From assembly GCA_021839785.1 (NCBI GenBank), contig JAKCAB010000813.1, positions 1 to 6,260 of the forward strand: a stretch of DNA of 6,260 nucleotides, read 5' to 3'. Under the pieces are notes generated by a model that saw only the letters and a list, made by a program, of their open reading frames with translations, had not been told where the DNA came from and ran no database searches. The position numbers and the translations under genes are program-made. The DNA comes from a bacterium (GTDB lineage Bacteria; Verrucomicrobiota; Verrucomicrobiae; Limisphaerales; J093). Shown one piece after another: positions 1 through 5,298 of the stretch. Positions within the stretch are counted from its first letter, which is position 1. Every line of letters begins with the position of its first letter.

Positions 1-141
1 GAGTTCGCGCGGGTCCAACGCCTTGACCGTGGCCTGGGTGCCCACCGGCATGTACACCGGCGTGTCGATGACGCCGCGCGCGGTGGTCAGCCGGCCCAGG
101 CGGGCCTTGGACGAAGGATCGGTCTTCAACAACTCGAACAT
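1..141 (-). CDS. tgt: tRNA-guanine transglycosylase, N-terminal part (runs off the left edge)
   Basis: Queuine/preQ1 tRNA-ribosyltransferase exchanges guanine 34 of GUN-anticodon tRNAs for preQ1, the first tRNA-level step of queuosine formation, in the cytoplasm. Only the first 47 codons are here. They begin MFELLKTD and carry the family's N-terminal signature: an ARLGRL segment, then [16 protein letters not shown], matching the TPVFMPVGTxxxVK block at the start of the TIM barrel. The catalytic aspartates and zinc site lie outside the window. The ATG at 139-141 is secure because an in-frame TAA lies only three codons upstream with no other start between. No Shine-Dalgarno sequence is visible. 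The gene is transcribed away from the DUF1444 gene's 3' end on the same strand, about 245 bases downstream of it, with a hairpin between, so it probably has its own promoter. Confidence 0.92.
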   Translation of the reverse strand, partial: MFELLKTDPSSKARLGRLTTARGVIDTPVYMPVGTQATVKALDPREL

Positions 142-385
142 CGCGCCCGGTTAAAGCAGGAAACCCGCGCTGGCGCAGCACAGAACTATTTTCGGAGCCG
201 GAACGATGCAGTTGAAATGGGGAGCGCGGGCCGCTGGCGTGTGGATTTCGGCGGCCCGCCGAACACCTCGGCTCCCGACATCTCTGTTCGCGGTTTGGAG
301 ACGCGTCGGTTTGAGGCTCGAAATCGTCGCCGAGCCGGCGACGACGGCACGCGGGCCGCGGTGCTTCGTTTTCCCCGCGCGAGAT
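142..385. other. Intergenic region between tgt and the DUF1444 gene
   Basis: The region holds the 3' flank of the DUF1444 gene and the 5' flank of tgt, both on minus. Open frames exist on both strands, but they resemble no family and look like chance frames in GC-rich DNA. The only clear structure is the perfect hairpin at 324-344. The tgt promoter should lie in the left half, but I could not find a convincing -35/-10 pair there. Confidence 0.6.
321..344 (-). terminator. Candidate rho-independent terminator after the DUF1444 gene
   Basis: On the minus strand a perfect 9-bp stem (TCGTCGCCG pairing with CGGCGACGA) closes a 3-base GCT loop, followed immediately by TTT. It lies about 42 bases past the DUF1444 stop. 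Stem position and orientation fit a terminator for that gene. The T run is short (three bases, then CGAG), so termination may be partial, or the hairpin may be a transcript 3'-end stabiliser. Confidence 0.5.
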
Positions 386-1183
386 TCAGTCGAGCGGCGC
401 GATGCCGCCCGCCTCGTCCATGACAAACGCGGCGCCGCTCAGCGGGTAAGGCTGGCGCTTGAAGTCCTCGGCGAGCTTGGTGCGGAACGCGGCCTGGGTG
501 CGCGCGCCGGTGTCGGCCGACCAGCAGATCAGGAAGTCGCGGTTGGGAATGCCGAAACGGAACGGAAAATCCAGGTGTTCGCCCGCCAACGCCCGCCAGC
601 GTGGCAGCAAAATGCGGGCGGCGTCGTAGCCGTCGTTGGTTTGCAGGGCGAGGAAGCGGTCGCGGTCCAGCACCGCGTGGACTTTGAGGTCGTGCGACTT
701 GACCGCGAGGTTGGCGAGGGCGTGTTCAAACGCTTGGTCGAGGGTGACGCCCCAGGCGTCCAGTTCATCGTCGCGGGCGTAACGATAACCGCGCTCGGCG
801 TCGATCACGAAGCCGATGTGCACGCCGGCCACAAAAGGCCGGTGGGCCAGCGGCGCCCGTTGTCGAAACGCCGCCGGCATGAGTTGGGGAAACAAGATCG
901 GCTTCGCTTCGCCCCAGGACAGCCGGCCGGTCAACTCGCCCGTCCGGTCAGCGAGCAAGACCTCGAAATGCTGGCGCACCAATTCGCGCAGGCGGGCGTC
1001 CGAGCCGTCGCTGAGTTGGAACTTGGCCTCCAGATTCGCCAAGCCGAATTGCGCCTTGCCCACGCGGATGTGGTCGCCGCCCGGCGACAACCGCGCGGGC
1101 TGATCCGGGTACAGTTCACGGACCCACGCCAACACCCGGTCGGCGAAGCTCGGCGGCGGATCGGATGGGTCGGGCGTTTTCAT
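386..1183 (-). CDS. DUF1444 (YtpQ/UPF0354-like) family protein
   Basis: This 265-residue cytosolic protein resembles the Bacillus YtpQ family (DUF1444), whose biochemical role is unknown. Visible family hallmarks are NDGYDAARIL at residues 183-192, GIPNRDFLICW at 211-221 (YtpQ has a similar hydrophobic strand ending in DVLI), and a C-terminal PLSGAAFVMDEAG block near 247-259. There is no signal peptide or membrane segment. The length matches the family (about 260-270 residues). The ATG at 1181-1183 is chosen because homology-like sequence starts just after it. The frame stays open upstream to beyond 1490, but that extension is Arg/Cys-rich and low quality. No strong Shine-Dalgarno is seen. 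A weak promoter-like pair on minus (TGGACA at 1222-1227, CAGATT at 1199-1204, 17-base spacer) would give a very short leader. It stands alone, with no co-oriented neighbour close enough to suggest function. Confidence 0.82.
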   Translation of the reverse strand: MKTPDPSDPPPSFADRVLAWVRELYPDQPARLSPGGDHIRVGKAQFGLANLEAKFQLSDGSDARLRELVRQHFEVLLADRTGELTGRLSWGEAKPILFPQLMPAAFRQRAPLAHRPFVAGVHIGFVIDAERGYRYARDDELDAWGVTLDQAFEHALANLAVKSHDLKVHAVLDRDRFLALQTNDGYDAARILLPRWRALAGEHLDFPFRFGIPNRDFLICWSADTGARTQAAFRTKLAEDFKRQPYPLSGAAFVMDEAGGIAPLD

Positions 1184-1354
1184 CCGCAGGTGCCGATCAA
1201 TCTGGTTGGGCAACGGCGCGTTGTCCACGCGGATTTCCAGTGCGGGTCGCCGCGGAGCGAAAGTCACAGGCCAGGAAACGCTTCCATCGGAGCGAGTTTT
1301 CACTTTTGTCCCGCGAAGCGAGCGGTTGCTGGCATACTGCCTTGCACACTTTGC

Positions 1355-1375
1355 GTCGCAATTGCGACAGTTTTT
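1355..1375 (+). repeat. 14-bp perfect palindrome followed by a T run
   Basis: GTCGCAATTGCGAC at 1355-1368 is its own reverse complement. On the plus strand it is followed by AG and five Ts, giving a small terminator-like shape (5-bp stem, AATT loop). No plus-strand gene lies upstream to terminate, so it could instead be a binding site for a dimeric regulator or a chance palindrome. It also overlaps TTGCGTCGCAA, a second short inverted repeat. Confidence 0.4.
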
Positions 1376-1536
1376 GCTCAAGCTTCTCCAAAGCGAGTTC
1401 CAAAGGACTTGCCGGAGGCTCGGAACCGCGCATAGTCGTCGCCGATGTCGATTTGGGGGTAGGACAGCGTGCGGAGCCAACCGCCGGAGCAAGGGAGGAT
1501 TGCCCGAGGTTGTTTGGCGCGAGCCGATGTTGGGCT

Positions 1537-1564
1537 GTGACAGCCAAGCTCGGCGGGGTAAAAG
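1537..1564 (+). promoter_or_regulatory. Candidate sigma70-type promoter for tRNA-Val
   Basis: GTGACA at 1537-1542 matches five of six bases of the TTGACA -35 box. TAAAAG at 1559-1564 matches four of six bases of TATAAT, with a 16-base spacer. Transcription would start near 1571, about 40 bases before the tRNA. The -35 sits in a small inverted repeat (GGCTG-TGA-CAGCC, 1533-1545). This is sequence matching only. Confidence 0.35.
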
Positions 1565-1612
1565 ACAATCGCATCCCGACCGGGCGGGCGGGTGATCGGG
1601 AGGAAGTTGAGT

Positions 1613-1688
1613 GGGCGCTTGGCGCAGCGGTTAGCGCGTCTCGTTTACACCGAGTAGGTCGGGGGTTCGAATCCCTCAGCGCCCACCA
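1613..1688 (+). tRNA. tRNA-Val, anticodon UAC
   Basis: The sequence folds into a complete 76-base cloverleaf including an encoded CCA (1686-1688). The acceptor stem GGGCGCT/AGCGCCC is perfect, the D stem GCGC/GCGC encloses AGCGGTTA, and the T arm is GGGGG-TTCGAAT-CCCTC. The anticodon loop TTTACAC (1644-1650) places TAC at 1646-1648, decoding GUA and related valine codons. The anticodon stem has four good pairs and a U-U at the outermost position (27-43). The 3' end faces tRNA-Ile2 across 13 bases. Confidence 0.95.
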
Positions 1689-1701
1689 TTCCACCAGTTA
1701 G

Positions 1702-1774
1702 TGGGCCCAGCAGGATTTGAACCTGCGACCAAGCGATTATGAGTCGCCTGCTCTAACCGCTGAGCTATGGGCCC
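1702..1774 (-). tRNA. tRNA-Ile2, anticodon CAU (lysidine-modified type)
   Basis: On minus this is a perfect cloverleaf: acceptor GGGCCCA/TGGGCCC, D arm GCTC-AGCGGTTA-GAGC, anticodon arm GGCGA-CTCATAA-TCGCT, T arm GCAGG-TTCAAAT-CCTGC, discriminator A. The anticodon CAT is at 1739-1741. The D and anticodon arms match the E. coli ileX-type tRNA as I recall it (GGTTAGAGCAGGCGACTCAT), rather than elongator or initiator tRNA-Met. The product should therefore need TilS to convert C34 to lysidine and read AUA. No CCA is encoded (CTA follows the discriminator), so it depends on CCA-adding enzyme. Confidence 0.9.
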
Positions 1775-1798
1775 GACGCGCCAAAGCAAAGGCACTTG

Positions 1799-1816
1799 CC
1801 GGCTGGCCTGAGCCGG
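1799..1816. repeat. Short inverted repeat upstream of tRNA-Ile2
   Basis: CCGGCT and AGCCGG form a perfect 6-bp stem around GGCCTG, extendable by one G-U pair. It lies 25-42 bases upstream of the tRNA-Ile2 5' end, within its likely promoter region. No T run follows on either strand, so it is not a terminator. With a stem this short in GC-rich DNA, chance is possible. Confidence 0.35.
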
Positions 1817-1830
1817 TACCCACGATTTGG

Positions 1831-1865
1831 GGCGGCAATTCGACGCGGCTTGGCCGATTGCCGCC
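1831..1865. repeat. Nested inverted repeat 1 upstream of feo
   Basis: GGCGGCAAT (1831-1839) and ATTGCCGCC (1857-1865) are perfect 9-bp complements. The 17-base interval contains a second stem, CGGC-TTG-GCCG (1846-1856), which abuts the 3' outer arm, so the whole folds as one stem with a 6-base bulge (TCGACG) on the 5' side. No T run follows on either strand. It may be an RNA structure or a protein-binding site; function unknown. Confidence 0.5.
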
Positions 1866-2028
1866 GGCACAGACCTGGGTGGCAGAAACTCCGTTGCGGC
1901 CCACCCCGTGCCATCGGGCAACTACTTTGCGCGCGTGGTTGACATGGGCAAGCTCATTCACGATCCGTTTCGTGACGTTTCAAGGGCGTCTGCCTTCGCC
2001 CGTACGCGTGTCCGGGGCTGAACGCACA

Positions 2029-2071
2029 CGGTTTGCCTTTGCTCGGAATGCGGCAGTTCATTCGCAAACCG
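2029..2071. repeat. Nested inverted repeat 2 upstream of feo
   Basis: CGGTTTGC (2029-2036) and GCAAACCG (2064-2071) are perfect 8-bp complements. Inside, GAATG (2046-2050) and CATTC (2059-2063) form a 5-bp stem around an 8-base loop and abut the 3' outer arm, leaving a 9-base bulge on the 5' side. It ends about 80 bases before the feoA start and lies upstream of the candidate promoter, so it would be an operator or activator site unless transcription begins further upstream, in which case it is part of a structured leader. Confidence 0.45.
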
Positions 2072-2114
2072 CGTCGCGGCTGGCCCGGCAAAGCGACTGG
2101 CGGGGAGAACTCAC

Positions 2115-2143
2115 TTGCTTGGACCGCGGCCTTCGCCTAGTTT
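2115..2143 (+). promoter_or_regulatory. Candidate promoter of the feoA-feoA-feoB operon
   Basis: TTGCTT (2115-2120) and TAGTTT (2138-2143) are separated by exactly 17 bases. Each matches three of six consensus bases, including the best-conserved ones (TTG; TA and final T). Transcription would start near 2150, almost at the GTG proposed for feoA, making the mRNA nearly leaderless. The same stretch contains an in-frame TTG (2119-2121) preceded by GGGGAGAAC, so the alternative reading is a ribosome-binding site and longer protein; the two readings exclude each other. Confidence 0.3.
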
Positions 2144-2151
2144 GCATCGCC

Positions 2152-2448
2152 GTGAGCCAAGAAAAGGCGCTCGCCACGTGCAAGGTGGCCCCCGCAAAAC
2201 GCCCGGCTGGTTGTCCGCTCAGCCAGGTCCGGGCGGGCACCTCCGTACGCATCAAACAATTGCTGGCGTCGCCCGACCTTTGTCATCGCTTGCGGGAACT
2301 GGGGTTGTGCGAGGAACAACGGATCAAGCTGTTGCTACAGGACCGCAGCGTGGTTTGCCAGGTGTGCAACGTGCGGCTGGGCCTGAGCGGTCCGCTGGCG
2401 GACTCCATCTGGGTCGAACCGCTCCACCCCGACAAGCAAGCGGCCTGA
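2152..2448 (+). CDS. feoA: FeoA-family protein, cysteine-rich (first FeoA)
   Basis: This small cytosolic SH3-like protein of the FeoA family is an accessory of the FeoB ferrous iron transporter. With the GTG start at 2152 it has 98 residues. Family features are the opening LSQVRAGTSVRIKQL block (23-37), CHRLRELGLCEEQRIKLL (44-61; the RLxELG turn is the clearest FeoA signature) and a closing LADSIWVEPL strand (82-91). It carries six cysteines (10, 21, 44, 53, 69, 72), with 69 and 72 forming CQVC; the second FeoA has one. That pattern suggests metal binding or redox sensing, which is inference. The start is uncertain: no good Shine-Dalgarno precedes the GTG, and an in-frame TTG at 2119 behind GGGGAGA would add 11 residues. 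The stop is three bases before the next feoA ATG, so the two are surely co-transcribed and probably translationally coupled. Confidence 0.85.
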   Translation: MSQEKALATCKVAPAKRPAGCPLSQVRAGTSVRIKQLLASPDLCHRLRELGLCEEQRIKLLLQDRSVVCQVCNVRLGLSGPLADSIWVEPLHPDKQAA

Positions 2449-2451
2449 TTG

Positions 2452-2730
2452 ATGGCACCCGAACCGCAGCCGTTGGCTTCGCTCGCCGCCGGCCAGACCG
2501 GTGTGGTCACCGCCTTGGTGGTGGCCCCGGAATGGCGCGCCCGCCTGCTGGAACTCGGCCTCACGCCGGGAACGGCGGTCCAGTTGCTGCGTTTCGCGCC
2601 TTTGGGCGATCCCGTCGAGATTCGCCTGCGCGGCTCGAACCTGACGTTGCGCCGCACCGAGGCGGAGCAGATTCTGGTGCAACTGCCGCAAGCGGCGCCG
2701 ACACCGCCTGGTCCCGCGCCGTGCGCCTGA
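2452..2730 (+). CDS. feoA: FeoA-family protein (second FeoA)
   Basis: This second, more conventional FeoA has 92 residues with one SH3-like domain, probably binding FeoB on the cytosolic side to support Fe(II) uptake. The fold markers are LASLAAGQTGVVTAL (8-22), ARLLELGLTPGTAVQLL (30-46), the very typical APLGDPVEIRLRGSNLTLRR (49-68), then EAEQILV (70-76). The Pro/Ala-rich tail (79-92) is dispensable-looking. The ATG at 2452 is preferred; a TTG directly before it is also possible and adds one residue. There is no separate Shine-Dalgarno, consistent with coupling to the upstream feoA, whose stop is three bases away. feoB follows after 121 bases. Two separate FeoA proteins in one operon are known from several phyla, so this is a variant layout, not an error. 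Confidence 0.92.
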   Translation: MAPEPQPLASLAAGQTGVVTALVVAPEWRARLLELGLTPGTAVQLLRFAPLGDPVEIRLRGSNLTLRRTEAEQILVQLPQAAPTPPGPAPCA

Positions 2731-2820
2731 TCGCCCGATATCACGACTTCACCGGACCCGGGAGCAACGCGTCCAAAAGCCGGCGTGGCAGGCGGCGGTC
2801 CAGCGACCAAGCTTCGTGCG

Positions 2821-2842
2821 GTGGCGGTGTTGCGTCCGCCAC
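2821..2842 (+). promoter_or_regulatory. Hairpin directly upstream of the feoB start
   Basis: GTGGCGG (2821-2827) and CCGCCAC (2836-2842) form a perfect 7-bp GC-rich stem with an 8-base loop, ending nine bases before the feoB ATG. It occupies the place of a ribosome-binding site, and no Shine-Dalgarno is visible there. There is no T run, so it is not an ordinary terminator. It could modulate feoB translation or set an mRNA processing or stability boundary. If feoB instead starts at GTG 2816, the hairpin is coding sequence. Confidence 0.45.
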
Positions 2843-2851
2843 TCGTTGTTG

Positions 2852-5221
2852 ATGTCCGTCACCACGCCCAATTCCGCTCCCCAGGCCCCTGACACGTCAG
2901 CGCCAGGCCGGTTTCTCGTCGTGCTGACGGGCAACCCGAACTGCGGCAAGACCACACTGTTCAACGCGTTGACCGGGTTGCGCGCCAAAGTGGGCAACTA
3001 CGCCGGCGTCACCGTCGAACGCAAGGAAGGCCGCCTGCTGGGCACCGGCGCAGAGCAGCCGATCCGCGTGCTCGACCTGCCGGGTTCCTACAGCCTCAGC
3101 CCGCAATCGCCGGATGAGCAGATTGCGCGTGACGTGCTGTTTGGCCGCTTGAAGGAAGTGCCACCACCTAACGCCGTGGTGGTGGTGGTGGACGCCTCGA
3201 ATCTGGAACGCAACCTGTACTTCGCCACGCAGGTCATCGAACTGGGCTACCCGACCTTGATCGCGCTGAACATGCTCGACGTGGCGCGCAACAACGGCCA
3301 CCAAGTGGACGTGGCTTGCCTCGAAAGCGAGTTGGGGGCGCCGGTCTTTCCCATGGTCGCCAGCACCCGTGAAGGCATCCCGGCGCTGCGCGACAAATTG
3401 ATACGCCTCGGCCAGGACCAGACACCCACCGCGGATTCGCGCTTCGAGCACCTGCCCGCCGCGATGGAGGCCGAACTCCGCACGCTCGCGGAACTCGTCG
3501 GCCGGTCATCCGCGGGGAGTCCGGCGCGCGTCCGGGCGGAGGCGCTGCTGATGCTCGCGGACGAGCGCAACTTGCGCGAAAACGCGCGGCATCATCCGCC
3601 CGCGGCGGAGGCCGCCGCCCTGCTTGCCCGCCAACGACTCGAACAGGCGGGGGTGGACTGGCGCACCGCCGCCATCGAGGCCCGGTACGATCGCGCCCGC
3701 GCCATCCACGACGCGGCGGTCACCGAAACGCGTGTCGTGGAGGAGACGCTCAGCGACCGGCTGGACCGCGTTTTCACGCACAAGGTTTGGGGCACGCTGA
3801 TCTTCCTGGTCCTGATGGCGCTGATGTTCGAGAGCATCTTCACCTTCGCCCAGTTGCCAATGCACCTCCTGGAAGGCGGCGTGGGCTGGGTGGGACGGCA
3901 AGTGGGAACACTGCTGCCGGCCGGCGATTTGCGGAGTCTGATCGTGGATGGCGCGATTGCCGGGGTCGGTGCGGTGGTGGTGTTTCTGCCCCAGATTTGC
4001 CTGCTGTTCCTGTTCATCGGGCTGCTGGAAGACACGGGCTACATGGCGCGCGCCGCGTTTTTGATGGACCGCTTGATGAGCAAAGTAGGGCTGCACGGCA
4101 AGAGCTTCATTCCGATGCTGAGCTCGTTCGCGTGCGCGATTCCCGGCATCATGGCCACGCGCACGATCGAGAATCCGAAGGACCGGCTGGTGACGATCCT
4201 GGTGGCCCCGCTGATGAGTTGTTCGGCCCGCCTGCCGGTGTACACGCTGCTGATCGCGGCGTGCATTCCGAACCGGCGCGTGCTGGGCTTCGCGGGCCTG
4301 CCCGGCTTGACCATGTTGAGCATGTACGTGCTCGGCGTGGTGCTCGCCCTGACCATGGCCTGGGTGTTCAAAAAGACGCTGCTGCGCGGCCACACGCCGC
4401 TGCTGATCATGGAACTGCCGCCCTACAAGCGCCCCACCGCGGCGGTGTTATTGCGTCACACCTGGGAACGCGCCCGGCTCTTTCTGCGCAAGGCGGGCAC
4501 GGTCATCCTCGGCTTCAACATCCTGCTCTGGTTCCTGGCCACGTACCCGCGTCCGCACGCGACGGAGGCGGCCTTCGCGGAGGCTCGCCAGGCCGCGCTG
4601 CAACAACGGTTTCCCGGCGCGACAACTGCCCAGGCCGCCGAAGCGGCTTTCGCGCAACTCGAGAAAACGCCGGCTTGGACCGCAGCGGCGAAAGCCGTCG
4701 CCCGCGGCGACAAAGCCGGCTCGCCCGACACGAACCCTGATTTGCTGCTGGCCACGCGCCTGGATGAACTGGATCGCAACCTCGCCGGCGAACGCATTCG
4801 CCACAGTTTCGCCGGAATGCTCGGTCACGCGATCGAGCCAGCGATCCGGCCTTTGGGGTTCGATTGGAAGATCGGCATCGGGATCGTGACCTCGTTCGCC
4901 GCCCGCGAGATTTTCGTCAGCACGATGTCCGTCGTGTACAACGTGGCCGGCGGCGACGATCCCGACGCGGCGGTGCCCACCTTGGCGGAAACGCTCCGCG
5001 GACAGACGCGTGCCGACGGCACGCCGCTGTACACGCCGTTGTTGGGCCTGACACTGATGGTGTTTTACGTGGTCGCCCTGCAATGCGCGAGCACGGTGGC
5101 CATCGTCCGACGCGAGACGAACTCGTGGAGGTGGCCGGTCTTTCAGTGGACTTACCTCGGCGGATTGGCCTGGCTGCTCGCTTTCGTGACCTACCAAGGC
5201 GGCCGGTTGCTGGGCTGGTAA
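2852..5221 (+). CDS. feoB: Ferrous iron transport protein B (FeoB), full length
   Basis: FeoB is an inner-membrane Fe(II) importer with an N-terminal G-protein domain, here 789 residues (E. coli 773). G1 is GNPNCGKT (27-34), G2 Thr54 in GVTVE, G3 DLPG (75-78), G4 NMLD (140-143), and G5 falls around VAS (169-171). A helical regulatory region spans about 195-300, followed by the family mark DRLDRVFTHKVWG (302-314) where the membrane domain begins. Gate 1 is FACAIPGIM (426-434, Cys428), SCSARLP follows (456-462), and the C-terminal gate is ALQCASTVAIVRRE with Cys745. A roughly 85-residue Ala-rich loop (567-650), probably periplasmic, separates LLWFLATYP from the SFAGMLGHAIEP/GFDWK block. All key motifs are intact. 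ATG 2852 is preferred; an in-frame GTG at 2816 would add a poor-looking Arg/Cys-rich 12 residues. It is the third gene of the operon; no feoC follows, and sod converges from the other strand. Confidence 0.97.
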   Translation: MSVTTPNSAPQAPDTSAPGRFLVVLTGNPNCGKTTLFNALTGLRAKVGNYAGVTVERKEGRLLGTGAEQPIRVLDLPGSYSLSPQSPDEQIARDVLFGRLKEVPPPNAVVVVVDASNLERNLYFATQVIELGYPTLIALNMLDVARNNGHQVDVACLESELGAPVFPMVASTREGIPALRDKLIRLGQDQTPTADSRFEHLPAAMEAELRTLAELVGRSSAGSPARVRAEALLMLADERNLRENARHHPPAAEAAALLARQRLEQAGVDWRTAAIEARYDRARAIHDAAVTETRVVEETLSDRLDRVFTHKVWGTLIFLVLMALMFESIFTFAQLPMHLLEGGVGWVGRQVGTLLPAGDLRSLIVDGAIAGVGAVVVFLPQICLLFLFIGLLEDTGYMARAAFLMDRLMSKVGLHGKSFIPMLSSFACAIPGIMATRTIENPKDRLVTILVAPLMSCSARLPVYTLLIAACIPNRRVLGFAGLPGLTMLSMYVLGVVLALTMAWVFKKTLLRGHTPLLIMELPPYKRPTAAVLLRHTWERARLFLRKAGTVILGFNILLWFLATYPRPHATEAAFAEARQAALQQRFPGATTAQAAEAAFAQLEKTPAWTAAAKAVARGDKAGSPDTNPDLLLATRLDELDRNLAGERIRHSFAGMLGHAIEPAIRPLGFDWKIGIGIVTSFAAREIFVSTMSVVYNVAGGDDPDAAVPTLAETLRGQTRADGTPLYTPLLGLTLMVFYVVALQCASTVAIVRRETNSWRWPVFQWTYLGGLAWLLAFVTYQGGRLLGW

Positions 5222-5244
5222 CGCACACCGCCAAGCAACCGGAA

Positions 5245-5278
5245 TCAGCACTCTGCGCGATGGGTGCTCAGCACTCTG
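5245..5278. repeat. 11-bp direct repeat in the feoB-sod convergent spacer
   Basis: TCAGCACTCTG occurs at 5245-5255 and again at 5268-5278, 12 bases apart. AGCACTC of the first copy can also pair with GGGTGCT (5262-5268) in a 7-bp stem with one wobble and an 8-base loop. The 77-base spacer has no T runs, so it offers no classical bidirectional terminator. The repeat may be a small duplication. Confidence 0.5.
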
Positions 5279-5298
5279 ACGTCGGCGCAAATCCGAAC

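Larger units (their letters stand above)
1184..1612. other. Gene-poor region upstream of the DUF1444 gene and tRNA-Val
   Basis: No gene can be supported here. Several minus-strand frames are open. One (1378-1575) reads like ordinary protein near its end (LSYPQIDIGDDYARF) and stops with TGA, but it has no start codon before it meets tRNA-Val, so at most it is a gene remnant. Another (ATG at 1431-1433, stop at 1197) has a short heptad-like stretch, then degenerates into Arg-rich sequence. The region also holds a 14-bp palindrome (1355-1368) and a plausible plus-strand promoter for tRNA-Val (1537-1564). Confidence 0.55.
1775..2151. other. Non-coding, hairpin-rich region upstream of the feo operon
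   Basis: No gene is supported over these 377 bases. Frames open on both strands have no recognisable protein features. The region holds three inverted repeats (1799-1816, 1831-1865, 2029-2071) and a promoter-like pair just before feoA (2115-2143). An isolated TTGACA at 1939-1944 has no matching -10 at normal spacing. I looked for an AT-rich Fur box and a DtxR/IdeR-like box and saw neither, so the iron control of this operon is not readable from the sequence. Confidence 0.55.

Noticed and set aside
206..1435. Plus-strand 409-residue open frame
   Set aside because: It is antisense to the DUF1444 gene, Arg/Gln/Ala-rich and without domain features; the minus strand carries the recognisable family motifs.
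1197..1694. Minus-strand 165-residue frame starting MEWWALRDSNPRPTR
   Set aside because: Its start is the antisense of tRNA-Val; the ALRDSNPRPTRCKRDAL string is a familiar false-ORF product of tRNA genes. The rest is low-quality sequence. The internal ATG at 1431-1433 gives a 78-residue frame with a brief heptad-like stretch, not enough to call a gene.
1676..1921. Minus-strand frame containing RLEQATHNRLVAGSNPAGPT
   Set aside because: This is the translated sense strand of tRNA-Ile2, another common tRNA artefact.
1827..2021. Plus-strand 64-residue frame upstream of feoA
   Set aside because: No ribosome-binding site or recognisable domain, and it spans the 9-bp inverted repeat; more likely non-coding.
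2072..2151. Fur or DtxR/IdeR operator in front of feoA
   Set aside because: I looked for an AT-rich Fur-like palindrome and a TTAGG-type DtxR/IdeR box and found neither; the sequence is too GC-rich here to support a call.
2816..2851. Upstream GTG start for FeoB at 2816
   Set aside because: It adds MRWRCCVRHSLL, Arg/Cys-rich and unlike FeoB N termini, has no Shine-Dalgarno, and would cover the hairpin; ATG 2852 is more natural, though not proven.
3787..4740. Plus-strand 317-residue frame inside feoB
   Set aside because: It is a +1 shadow of feoB, with Arg/His/Gly-rich composition and no family resemblance.
5222..5298. A feoC gene or a classical bidirectional terminator after feoB
   Set aside because: The spacer is too short for feoC and no T runs flank the weak hairpin.
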